From Bacillus licheniformis DSM 13 = ATCC 14580 (GTDB taxonomy: Bacteria > Bacillota > Bacilli > Bacillales > Bacillaceae): DNA of 64,000 bases. The stretch spans positions 2,849,501-2,913,500 of the forward strand of contig NC_006270.3 in assembly GCF_000011645.1 (NCBI RefSeq), in the 5' to 3' direction. Positions 43,334-51,345 of the stretch are shown here, one piece after another. The position numbers were made by a program, and so were the translations under genes. The notes beneath the pieces are model-generated. The model saw only the letters and a program-made list of their open reading frames with translations. It did not search any database and was not told where the DNA came from. Within the stretch, counting starts at the first letter, position 1; each line of letters begins with the position of its first letter.

Positions 43334-43511
43334 AATTGTTCCAACAGAGGCAAAGCGATATCAAGCGCTAGGCTGAATTGCTTCATGATATTGTCTTTTA
43401 ATATGGCCCATATTCAATTATCTCAATTTTCAGCTTACTGCACACCAGATGGCTTTTGAATGTGTACTCCTTTGTTTCTGGATACTTCTAAGATATAAGG
43501 CGGGGATTTGG

Positions 43512-43718
43512 ATGAAGAAATCAGGTTCATTTGGCATTCTTTTAATTATTTCAGCTCTCATAATATCAATGTATTTTATGTTAAATACAAAGGCTTTGAT
43601 CTTCAGGATATGACTTAGCCATTCATGGAATCTCGTGATTTCAAGAACTTTAATGATTGTGTTCACTTTGTACTTACTTTCTAAATTGGGATATTTTCTT
43701 CTAAATAAAAAAGATTAG
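43512..43718 (+). pseudogene. Small two-span membrane protein gene interrupted by an in-frame TGA
   Basis: ATG 43512 follows AAGGCGGGG. The first 33 codons give a signal or membrane helix (SFGILLIISALIISMYFML). A TGA at 43611-43613 interrupts. The same frame continues for 34 codons with a second hydrophobic helix (SRTLMIVFTLYLLSKLGYFL), ends NKKD at TAG 43716-43718, and overlaps its own terminator. Reading through gives a coherent 68-residue membrane protein, so the TGA looks like a nonsense mutation. Translation of the first part alone is possible. The family is not recognised; small two-span proteins of this size include bacteriocin immunity proteins. Confidence 0.55.
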
Positions 43719-43740
43719 CTTAATCGAGCTAATCTTTAAT
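43710..43740 (+). terminator. Terminator of the small membrane gene
   Basis: AAAGATTAGCT, TAATCG loop and AGCTAATCTTT, a perfect 11-bp stem. Confidence 0.8.
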
Positions 43741-43924
43741 ATATTTGCTACACCTTTTTTCAAGCAAACTGAAATTCAGACACCCTGCTGAATTTTGACC
43801 GGCTGTGAAATGTTTGAACCTTCTCTTCTTTATATGGCGAAATCATTGGACCTCTATGGATGATTATTGCGAATATCTCCGCATTCCTTCTCATACAAAT
43901 CGACAGACTCAGAAAGGAATCACC

Positions 43925-44728
43925 ATGTCAAAAATAAAATGGATCATCACGCTCACCATATGCACAGCTCTGGCATTTTCTCTCTTTATTTTCTTCAACA
44001 AGGCGAACTTTACAGAGGCCAGCGAAAATAAAGAAACCGGGCTTTTCTTTGCCCGAAACTACATCAGCCATATGATGGAAAACGAGACGATGTCGTTTAA
44101 CATTTTCGGCCTGCAAAAAGCAAACGCCGGCGTTCCTCTAAGCGGTGAGACGGTTACGTCGCTCGCTTTTGATAACAATCATATACAAATCAGCGATTAC
44201 AAGGTTGAAACAGGGATTCGCCATAAAGGCTATACGCTCGTCAACATCATCGTAGATGTCCGAGTCTCAAGCGATAAACCGGAAAAAGCGGATCAGCTGC
44301 TGATATCTTTTAACGGACGTGATAGAGAAGCATTTCAAATCGGAAAGATCACCCTTCAAAACCATCACAATGTTCGAAGCGGCGATCTGTCGCCTGCCGG
44401 TCAATATACTGCAGGATATCCAAAACCGTCCTTGGACGTTCGGCTGAAAAACAATCTCGCAAAAGATATTTCCCTTGAAAAGATCACCGATCTAAACGGC
44501 GTCATGGCGTATACATTTGACAAGGGGACCGCCATTCAAGCGAAACAAAGCAAACACATCGTCGTCCCGTCTTTTCATATGACAGGCGAATATGATTTTT
44601 ATACGGTCACCCCTGTTTTACGTTATACTGCAGCAGGGAAGCGGAATCAATACAGCATGCCCGGTGTACTGTACGGAGCTTTAGACTCCGATGAAGAGAA
44701 AATCGAACGGATGCTGAAGCGTCAATAG
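43925..44728 (+). CDS. Orphan membrane-anchored exported protein
   Basis: 267 residues from ATG 43925, which has AAAGGAATC upstream; the longer open frame lacks one. One N-terminal helix (WIITLTICTALAFSLFIFF) anchors or exports a soluble, mostly beta domain. No lipobox, enzyme motif or known repeat is visible. The segment YTLVNIIVDVRVSSDKPEKA suggests an immunoglobulin-like or DUF4352-type beta sandwich, but this is only a resemblance. It lies alone between rnhC and the displaced pheT terminator. I do not recognise it. Confidence 0.75.
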   Translation: MSKIKWIITLTICTALAFSLFIFFNKANFTEASENKETGLFFARNYISHMMENETMSFNIFGLQKANAGVPLSGETVTSLAFDNNHIQISDYKVETGIRHKGYTLVNIIVDVRVSSDKPEKADQLLISFNGRDREAFQIGKITLQNHHNVRSGDLSPAGQYTAGYPKPSLDVRLKNNLAKDISLEKITDLNGVMAYTFDKGTAIQAKQSKHIVVPSFHMTGEYDFYTVTPVLRYTAAGKRNQYSMPGVLYGALDSDEEKIERMLKRQ

Positions 44729-44748
44729 CTTATGACCATGTTGAAGAT

Positions 44749-44862
44749 AAAAAACCGGTTCCCGAATGATCGGGGACCGGTTTTTCTTTATCCTCTCAAT
44801 ACAGCCTGATACGTATCCTCAAGTGCCTTCAGCACTTGGTCGTGAACTTTTGTCACTTCTTC
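44749..44862 (-). repeat. Displaced copy of the pheT 3' end and terminator (left island boundary)
   Basis: 114 bp align without gaps to 48877-48990 with eight mismatches by my count (offset 4128 bp). The segment contains the terminator hairpin (ACCGGTTCCC...GGGGACCGGT) and the last 23-24 codons of pheT, ending EDTYQAVLRG where the intact gene has EDKYQAVLRG. It is not attached to the rest of pheT. It is the scar expected if a 4.1-kb element inserted at the pheT 3' end and supplied a replacement end. Confidence 0.88.
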
Positions 44863-45075
44863 CTTGGCTAGGATTTTAATATGCGGGCTATAAATGCCTT
44901 TTTCCAGAATTCTTGAGAATTGAGTCATGAATTTCGTTCTATACAGAGGAGATATCGCCCCCCCTAACAAGACTATATTAAACTACTAACATTCTATCTA
45001 AACACAGTATATTCGATATATTCAACCAATAAAAATAAGAAAATGAGATTGTAATTCCTTTCTAAAAAGAAACTT

Positions 45076-45103
45076 TTGATTTATATATCAATAAAAATAG
45101 AAT
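45076..45103 (+). promoter_or_regulatory. Possible sigma-A promoter of the bacteriocin gene
   Basis: TTGATT and TAGAAT separated by 16 bp, about 75 bp upstream of the precursor start. The stretch from 44863 to 45177 is very AT-rich and shows no gene. Confidence 0.35.
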
Positions 45104-45177
45104 AGATAATCCGTTATATTTACTAAAATAACCATAAGTGTAATAATAGCCCTACAAGAGACAAAGGGGGTGAAAAT

Positions 45178-45477
45178 ATGACAATTTCTAAAAAACAACG
45201 CATCAACGCTTCTTTAGCCTTAGGTCTACTTTTTACACTTACATTTTTCACAATGTTATACGCAACAACAGCACCAGTTTTACCGATTGCAGACCTAGCA
45301 GCAACCTATCCTCAGATTCCGGGATGGGCTCTTACTTCAATTAGTGCCATCTTAAATGCTGCTGGCACTGTTGGAGCAATTGCAGCGGTTCTAGGGACTT
45401 TTGGACTCGGAGCGATTGCATCCCTAGTTTTTTCCTATGCAAAAAAATACGGAATTAGATATGCTATCGCTTACTAA
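45178..45477 (+). CDS. Candidate circular bacteriocin precursor
   Basis: 99 residues preceded by AAAGGGGGTGA. The N-terminal part is a basic, hydrophobic leader (MTISKKQRINASLALGLLF). The C-terminal part is rich in Ala, Gly, Ile and Leu and ends KKYGIRYAIAY, like the ends of circularin A and related circular bacteriocins (…RAIAY, …KYAAAW). The inner ILNAAGTVGAIAAVLGTFGL resembles their second helix. By comparison with gassericin-type leaders a cut after ATTA would leave 67 residues, within the 58-70 typical of the class. The next four genes fit the usual maturation, transport and immunity set. The exact cleavage site is inference. Confidence 0.78.
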   Translation: MTISKKQRINASLALGLLFTLTFFTMLYATTAPVLPIADLAATYPQIPGWALTSISAILNAAGTVGAIAAVLGTFGLGAIASLVFSYAKKYGIRYAIAY

Positions 45478-45491
45478 TAAGTTTTAATTTA

Positions 45492-45521
45492 GGAAAGGGT
45501 ATTATTTAAAATGCCCTTTCC
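45492..45521 (+). terminator. Hairpin between the precursor gene and the processing genes
   Basis: GGAAAGGG and CCCTTTCC with a 14-nt loop and no long T run after it. This suits partial termination or mRNA stabilisation, giving more precursor than accessory transcript. Confidence 0.6.
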
Positions 45522-45548
45522 TCCACATTTAAGTCAGGATGGTTTTCA

Positions 45549-46991
45549 ATGAATAATAAATACTTAATTTATTCAAAAATTCTTTTAACCAACGACATTC
45601 GAAAATTTAATACTAAAAGCAAATGGCTTGCATTATTCGTATTGATATTGTCATTCGTTGTTTTCCCTTTAATAATTGGCAGCTTTGCTGGGTACATCAT
45701 TAAAAATCTAGTCATCATTCATCTTTCTTTTTTTCTGTTTATCCTTACTGTAAATATTGATAAAAGTATTTTCAGAGTTATGTTTTCCTCCGACAAAAAA
45801 CAAATGGCCATTCTGGGAATCAAATTGGATCAATTTATATTAGGAAAAGATATTAGTAAATTTTATAGTTCATTTTTATCTTTAATATCTTTTTATGTTG
45901 GTTCATCGATTGTATATTATCTCATTCATCAGTCTTTGGAAGAAGTCTTCGCGATTGCTGTGATTGGTTTATTGTCCGCTATACTAGGATATTTGCTTAG
46001 ACTTCATTTTATAAGGCTATTAGTATTGCCTAAATTCATAAATGTCTCAAGCATTATTGGCTTTTTCACAAATGGAATTTTAATTCTTTGGATCTTTTTT
46101 ATACTCAAATATAATTTGTTATTTCTAAACATCAATAATATGCGAATTTTTTCAATATCTATACCAATAATGGTATCTTTAACAATCCTGTTAATTATAG
46201 TGTGGTATAAAAGTTTAAGAAACCTTTCCATTTTTAATGATCATTTAAATAGCAAGACTGATACAAATTTGAAGAAGTCTAGAGAGAGCAGAAGCCTTCT
46301 ATATTACGAGCTGATCCTTCTATATAGGAACCCGCCTGTAAGGTGGTCGGTTTTATTATTTATTTTAAGTTTATCAGCAGGTTTACTAACAATCATTTTG
46401 TATGGTTTTAACACTGATCGATTTGCAGACACTGGAATTTCCAACGAATTCAGCTTTATGTTCAGCGTGCTGTTCCCGTTAGTCTTTATCTCTATCATGA
46501 TTCAATCATTGGTTTCTTTTGATATTGATGGTCTTATTATACCTTTGAATCAGCACAAGCCAAACTTTATTAAAAACAAAATAAAAGCAAAAACCAAAAT
46601 CTCTGTCTTAGCACATGTGTTATTTGTTTTAATCTATGCTGCGATTTCAAATTTTTATATAAAACCGGATCATTTTATTGCATTATCCATTATCTTATTG
46701 ATGATAGCTGTTACTTTGGGGTTAAGCTGTCTCACTTCAACTATATTGTTTCCATATTTTAAATGGGATTACATTTATCAAGTTCCCAGTACTTTAAGCA
46801 AAATCTTTCTTAATTTAGTATTTGGATTACTAATAGGGTTAGCCATTGTTTCAACTTACAACAAAGTTTTGTATGTTGTTATTTTTATCACTTTGTTATG
46901 TATCATAACGCTACTGCACTCCATAAACAAGCAAATATGGAAATCAACAATCAACAAAAATTACATATCAATAAAATCTTTATTCGAGTGA
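45549..46991 (+). CDS. Multi-span membrane protein of the bacteriocin locus
   Basis: 480 residues, with about ten to twelve hydrophobic segments, for example ALFVLILSFVVFPLIIGSFA and VLLFILSLSAGLLTIILYGF. There is a central soluble loop with NSKTDTNLKKSRESRSLLYY. No catalytic motif is visible. In circular bacteriocin clusters a large membrane protein follows the precursor and is needed for maturation or export, and this gene holds that place. Because the ATPase gene overlaps its end (GTGA), the two may also form an ABC transporter. I cannot choose between permease and maturation factor. Confidence 0.7.
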   Translation: MNNKYLIYSKILLTNDIRKFNTKSKWLALFVLILSFVVFPLIIGSFAGYIIKNLVIIHLSFFLFILTVNIDKSIFRVMFSSDKKQMAILGIKLDQFILGKDISKFYSSFLSLISFYVGSSIVYYLIHQSLEEVFAIAVIGLLSAILGYLLRLHFIRLLVLPKFINVSSIIGFFTNGILILWIFFILKYNLLFLNINNMRIFSISIPIMVSLTILLIIVWYKSLRNLSIFNDHLNSKTDTNLKKSRESRSLLYYELILLYRNPPVRWSVLLFILSLSAGLLTIILYGFNTDRFADTGISNEFSFMFSVLFPLVFISIMIQSLVSFDIDGLIIPLNQHKPNFIKNKIKAKTKISVLAHVLFVLIYAAISNFYIKPDHFIALSIILLMIAVTLGLSCLTSTILFPYFKWDYIYQVPSTLSKIFLNLVFGLLIGLAIVSTYNKVLYVVIFITLLCIITLLHSINKQIWKSTINKNYISIKSLFE

Positions 46992-46999
46992 GTGATTAT

Positions 47000-47692
47000 A
47001 TGCTTAAACTGCAAAATATATCAAAAGAATATCCTCAATCCAATTTTAGCATGAAGAATTTAGAATTCGCTTGCGGGCGAAATCAGATTATTGGATTGCT
47101 CGGTAAAAACGGAGCAGGAAAAACGACCCTATTAGAAATTATTGCAGGCCTCATTCCTCCGGATAGCGGTGAGGTAGTCGTTGATGGACATCTTACCAAT
47201 TATTTAGAGAAAATCGGATACCTAGAAGACGATCCAAAATTATTTGAGAATTTAACGTGTTATGAATTAATCAAGTACCAATCTTTATTAATTGAAAAAC
47301 CATTATCCCAAGAACAAATCATTGAAACCTTAGACATGTTCAGTCTAAAAGAACAAAAAGACCAAATGGCATCTTCGCTATCAAGAGGAATGCGTCAAAG
47401 AATGTCTTTTATTCTTTCCACTTTGCATCAACCTGATGTTATCTTGCTTGATGAGCCTTTTACAGGACTTGATCCAAAAAACATGGCGGATATGAAAAAG
47501 ATTTTAATTAATATTAGAAATCAAAATAGAATTATTATTTTATCCACGCATATCTTACAGTTTGCAGCAGATCTTTGTGATGAGATATTATTTATTAATA
47601 ACGGAAATATTATCCACACTGAAAAAAAATTAGCCGGGGAGACATTTAATGAAGCCAGCCTTGAAAAAAAATTCCTTGAATACCTATGCTAA
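47000..47692 (+). CDS. ABC transporter ATPase of the bacteriocin locus
   Basis: About 230 residues (start at ATG 47000, or GTG 46988 overlapping the preceding stop). Walker A is GLLGKNGAGKTTLLEIIAG, the signature motif is SLSRGMRQRMSFIL, Walker B is VILLDEPFTGLDP, and the H-loop is ILSTHIL. It powers export of, or self-protection from, the bacteriocin with the neighbouring membrane proteins. The end overlaps the DUF95 gene by 44 bp, showing tight coupling. Confidence 0.92.
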   Translation: MLKLQNISKEYPQSNFSMKNLEFACGRNQIIGLLGKNGAGKTTLLEIIAGLIPPDSGEVVVDGHLTNYLEKIGYLEDDPKLFENLTCYELIKYQSLLIEKPLSQEQIIETLDMFSLKEQKDQMASSLSRGMRQRMSFILSTLHQPDVILLDEPFTGLDPKNMADMKKILINIRNQNRIIILSTHILQFAADLCDEILFINNGNIIHTEKKLAGETFNEASLEKKFLEYLC

Positions 47693-48185
47693 ATACTCTA
47701 TTTTGTTCATTATTATTTTTGGTTTCGGTTTTTCTCTTAGCTTTTTTGTATTTCAAGAAATACACGAGACTTACTATGATAGCTTTAAAATATCCAACGC
47801 TTTAGAGATTTTTACAAATAACTTAATTGTAGGACTAACTATTTTCTTTCTTGGATTAATCAGTGTTGGTTTCCTATCTAGTGTAGTAGTGTTTTTAAAC
47901 GGTTATTTCTCAGGGGCAATTTTCTTTTCATATGAGAAGTCTTTAGGTTTTTGGAAATCACTACAATATCTCTTATTTCACGGCCCCTTTGAAATCCTTG
48001 CCCTTCTTGCTTTTTATGTAATATCTCTTGATATTTCTTCCCGTTTTTTAAGATTTCTAAAAAAGTCTGAAATAAACCTAATGATTAAGCCGAAAGTAAA
48101 AGAGTACACAATAATAATGATAAGTGCAGTAGGCCTTCTAATCTTAGCATCTATTGTCGAATACTACGTAATATTACTAAAATAA
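47649..48185 (+). CDS. SpoIIM/DUF95-family membrane protein
   Basis: 178 residues, about five membrane spans. The DUF95 (stage II sporulation protein M-like) pattern is FTNNLIVGLTIFFLGLISVG and FLNGYFSGAIFFSYEKSLGF, then FHGPFEILALLAFYVISLDI. A DUF95 protein is a regular member of circular bacteriocin clusters and is linked to maturation and immunity. It starts after GGGGAG inside the ATPase gene. Confidence 0.82.
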   Translation: MKPALKKNSLNTYAKYSILFIIIFGFGFSLSFFVFQEIHETYYDSFKISNALEIFTNNLIVGLTIFFLGLISVGFLSSVVVFLNGYFSGAIFFSYEKSLGFWKSLQYLLFHGPFEILALLAFYVISLDISSRFLRFLKKSEINLMIKPKVKEYTIIMISAVGLLILASIVEYYVILLK

Positions 48186-48195
48186 GGAGTTCAAT

Positions 48196-48744
48196 ATGAA
48201 GAAGACTAAATTCAACTTAATATGTATTTGTCTATTATCTGGAGCTGCAGCCTTATGTGTTTCCATTTTAAAAATGAATGAGATCGATGCTAGCTTACAT
48301 GAATTAAACGAAGATGAATATGGAAATCTTATTACTATCAGTAAATGGATTGGCATTACAATAGCAGTAATTGGCGAAGCGATAAAACCCCTTCTTGAGC
48401 TTTTATTTTTCACTTTAATCATTTGGCTCGCTATTATGATTTTTGGAGCAAAGGATTCCTTTAAAAACATTTTTTCAAAAGGTGTTCTTTCCTACTATTT
48501 CAATCTTGTAGGCAGTGTCTTAGTTATTGTCTTTTATCTATTTGGCTTAAAAGATGCTGAAAGTCTTTTTTCTATTCCTTTTTTAAGAAATTTAAACATT
48601 TTTTCTTTAATTTCGTTATTTTTTTGGTGCTATTTATGTCTAGAAAAGAAAGAAAACTCACTAAAAATTAAATACTCTTTTTCTTTTTTCATATTGTTTT
48701 TATTTTCTATTGCCATATCTATTTTCTCCGATATTCTTGCATAG
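48196..48744 (+). CDS. Membrane protein ending the bacteriocin locus
   Basis: 182 residues, about five spans, including KPLLELLFFTLIIWLAIMIF and YYFNLVGSVLVIVFYLFGL. It begins ten bases after the DUF95 gene behind AAGGAGTT. No family is recognised; its low-complexity Phe/Ile composition suggests an integral membrane role such as immunity or transporter accessory. No separate small cationic immunity gene is seen in the island, so this is the best candidate, by elimination. Confidence 0.65.
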   Translation: MKKTKFNLICICLLSGAAALCVSILKMNEIDASLHELNEDEYGNLITISKWIGITIAVIGEAIKPLLELLFFTLIIWLAIMIFGAKDSFKNIFSKGVLSYYFNLVGSVLVIVFYLFGLKDAESLFSIPFLRNLNIFSLISLFFWCYLCLEKKENSLKIKYSFSFFILFLFSIAISIFSDILA

Positions 48745-48876
48745 ATTACCTTCGTATAGACTCATTAAATAACATATGAGAATTCGATACAACTTAATTC
48801 AAAATATTTTACATAAATATTCTTGCCATCCTAAAATAATTAAAACTTACAATAGGCCGACAATTTTTCCAATGCA

Positions 48877-48914
48877 AAAAAACCGGTTCCCAAATGATCG
48901 GGGACCGGTTTTTC
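48877..48914 (-). terminator. Terminator of pheST
   Basis: ACCGGTCCCC...GGGAACCGGT followed by a T run on the minus strand. It is the intact counterpart of the copy near 44750 and marks the right boundary of the island. Confidence 0.9.
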
Positions 48915-48915
48915 T

Positions 48916-51330
48916 TTATCCTCTCAATACAGCCTGATATTTATCTTCCAGCGCTTTCAGCACTTGGTCGTGGACTTTTGTCACTTCTTCTTCTGTCAAT
49001 GTCTGTTCAGGATTCAAATATTGCAGGCTGAAGGCGACGGACTTCTTGCCTTCTTCCATGTGCTCGCCTTCATAGACGTCAAAGACATGGACTTCTTTCA
49101 GCCATTTGCCGCCTGCTGTTTTGATGACGTCCTCAAGCTGGCCGGCCGTTGTTTGTTTGTCTACAACAAGCGCGATGTCCCTTGTAACAGAAGGATACTT
49201 CGGAATTGGTGTATACGTGATCTCCGGTACATCCAATCGGAGGAGCTCGTGCAGGTCCAGTTCAAACACATACGTGTCGCTCAGGTCCAGCTCTTTTTCA
49301 ACTGACGGATGCAGCTGGCCGATGAAGCCGACTAATGAGCCGTTGTGCAAAATATTGGCTGTCCGCCCAGGATGAAGCTCTTTTCTTTCAGATTGAGCGA
49401 ATTCGATGCCTTCGGTGATTCCGAGCTTTTCCAACAGACCTTCGACGATGCCTTTTACGACGAAGAAATCAACCGGCTTTTTCTCGCCCTGCCAGAGGTT
49501 TTTGTGCCACAGGCCTGTCACGGCTCCGGCGACGTGTTCTTTTTCGACCGGTTTCGTATGTTCTTCGGCTTTCAAGAAAACAGAACCGATTTCATAAAAA
49601 GCAGCTGAATCGGCCTGCCTTGCCAAGTTGTATGCAACCGAATCGAGCAGATTAGGGAGCAGGCTGTGCCTCAGCACGCTTCTTTCCTCGCTCATCGGCA
49701 GTGAAAGGATCGTTTTAAACGATTTTTCCAATGCGTAAGCCGTCGCTTTTTTATCGTTTGTTAATGAGTATGTGATCGCCTGGGAAAGCCCTGCTCCTTC
49801 CAGGAAGCGTCTTACTTTTCTGCGCTTGTCCTGATAAGGTGTCAGTCCGCCCGCAAAGCCTGTTACTTCCGGCAGTGTCGACGGAATGTTGTCATATCCG
49901 TACAGTCTTGCGACCTCTTCGATCAAATCTTCTTCAATCGCAATATCGCCTCTTCTTGACGGAACCGTCACGACCAGTTCACGTTCAGCGTCTTCAACTG
50001 CAAAGCCGAGCCTTTCAAAAATGTTGACCATTTCTTCTTTGCTGATGGACATGCCGAGAACCTTCGTCACTTTATCAACGGAAAGGCGGATGACATTCTC
50101 TTTGATGTCAAGATGGTTTTCTTCGACCGTACCTTCCAAGACGGTTCCTCCGGCATACCGGCTGATCAAATCTGCCGCGCGTTCTGCAGCGAGGCGCACC
50201 CGTGCAGGATCGATGCCTTTTTCAAAGCGGACGCTTGATTCGCTGCGAAGACCGAGGTCCTTTGATGCTTTGCGAACGGTCTGGCCGTTGAAATACGCCG
50301 CTTCCAGCAGCACTGTCGCAGTATCTTCGCGGACTTCTGATTCCGCTCCGCCCATTACGCCTGCGACAGCCTGCGGAGAAGAGCCGTTTGTGATGACAAG
50401 GTGCTCAGTGGTCAGCGTTCTTTCTTGTTCGTCGAGCGTCGTTATCGTTTCGTTCTCGTACGCTTTGCGGATGACGACCTCTTTTGAGCCGAAGCGGTCA
50501 TAATCAAACGCGTGGAGCGGCTGGCCGTATTCGAGCAGCACAAAGTTCGTAACGTCGACGACATTGTTGTGCGGTCTGATGCCGGCGTTGATCAGCTTCG
50601 TCTGCATCCAAAGCGGCGACGGGCCGATTTTGACGTCTTTAATGATTTTCGCCGCGTATAAAGGATTGGCTTCAGGATCTTCAATTTTGACGGAAATATA
50701 GTCCGCCGCTTTTTCGGCGCCTGCCTGATAAGCCGTCTCAGGGAGCTTGACTTCGCGGCCGAGAATCGCAGCCACTTCATAGGCAACGCCGAGCATGTTC
50801 ATGGCGTCGGCGCGGTTTGGCGTCAGTCCCAGTTCGAGAACCGCATCGTCGAGCGCCAGGCTTTGAAGGGCGTCCGCCCCGGTTTCAGCATCGCCCGGGA
50901 AAACGAAGATGCCTTCCGCATATTCTTTCGGCACAAGCTTGCCTTGAATGCCAAGCTCCTGCAAAGAGCATATCATGCCGTTAGACGCTTCCCCGCGGAG
51001 CTTCGCCTTTTTGATTTTAAAATTGCCGGGCAATACCGCGCCAACCGTGGCGACGGCAACTTTTTGCCCTTTGTCCACATTCGGAGCCCCGCAGATGATC
51101 TGGACAGGCTCTTCTTCGCCGATATCGACGAGGCATTTGTTTAATTTGTCGGCGTTCGGATGCTGTTCGCGCTCCAGCACATGTCCAATGACAACACCTT
51201 TAATTCCTTCTCCCTTATATTCGATGCCTTCCACTTCAATTCCGCTTCTTGTAATCTTTTCAGCGAGAATCTCGGGAGTCATCCCGTCTAAATTCACGTA
51301 TTCTTGCAGCCATTTATATGAAACAAACAT
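48916..51330 (-). CDS. pheT: Phenylalanine-tRNA ligase beta subunit
   Basis: 804 residues from ATG 51330 (MFVSYKWLQEYVN) after AGGAGGACGC; the GTG one codon earlier is unlikely. Domains in order are the OB-fold tRNA-binding domain, the B3/B4 editing domain (near 200-400, VDVTNFVLLEYGQPLHAFD), B5, the catalytic-like core and the ferredoxin-fold anticodon-binding domain at the C-terminus (PKYPSVTRDIALVVD). It forms the alpha2-beta2 synthetase with PheS. The last 24 codons are duplicated at 44793-44862. Confidence 0.98.
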   Translation of the reverse strand: MFVSYKWLQEYVNLDGMTPEILAEKITRSGIEVEGIEYKGEGIKGVVIGHVLEREQHPNADKLNKCLVDIGEEEPVQIICGAPNVDKGQKVAVATVGAVLPGNFKIKKAKLRGEASNGMICSLQELGIQGKLVPKEYAEGIFVFPGDAETGADALQSLALDDAVLELGLTPNRADAMNMLGVAYEVAAILGREVKLPETAYQAGAEKAADYISVKIEDPEANPLYAAKIIKDVKIGPSPLWMQTKLINAGIRPHNNVVDVTNFVLLEYGQPLHAFDYDRFGSKEVVIRKAYENETITTLDEQERTLTTEHLVITNGSSPQAVAGVMGGAESEVREDTATVLLEAAYFNGQTVRKASKDLGLRSESSVRFEKGIDPARVRLAAERAADLISRYAGGTVLEGTVEENHLDIKENVIRLSVDKVTKVLGMSISKEEMVNIFERLGFAVEDAERELVVTVPSRRGDIAIEEDLIEEVARLYGYDNIPSTLPEVTGFAGGLTPYQDKRRKVRRFLEGAGLSQAITYSLTNDKKATAYALEKSFKTILSLPMSEERSVLRHSLLPNLLDSVAYNLARQADSAAFYEIGSVFLKAEEHTKPVEKEHVAGAVTGLWHKNLWQGEKKPVDFFVVKGIVEGLLEKLGITEGIEFAQSERKELHPGRTANILHNGSLVGFIGQLHPSVEKELDLSDTYVFELDLHELLRLDVPEITYTPIPKYPSVTRDIALVVDKQTTAGQLEDVIKTAGGKWLKEVHVFDVYEGEHMEEGKKSVAFSLQYLNPEQTLTEEEVTKVHDQVLKALEDKYQAVLRG

Positions 51331-51345
51331 CACGCGTCCTCCTCT

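Noticed and set aside
43430..43666. 78-codon minus-strand frame after rnhC
   Set aside because: It is antisense to the interrupted two-span membrane gene, which has the better ribosome site, hydrophobic pattern and terminator.
43312..43740. Region after rnhC as part of the bacteriocin island
   Set aside because: It lies outside the duplicated pheT tails, and the gene at 43925 intervenes; only the small hydrophobic protein suggests a link.
44788..44970. 60-codon minus-strand frame starting MLGGAISPLYRT as a gene
   Set aside because: Its last 24 codons are the displaced pheT tail and the front part has no ribosome site or family pattern; it is a chance fusion at the island boundary.
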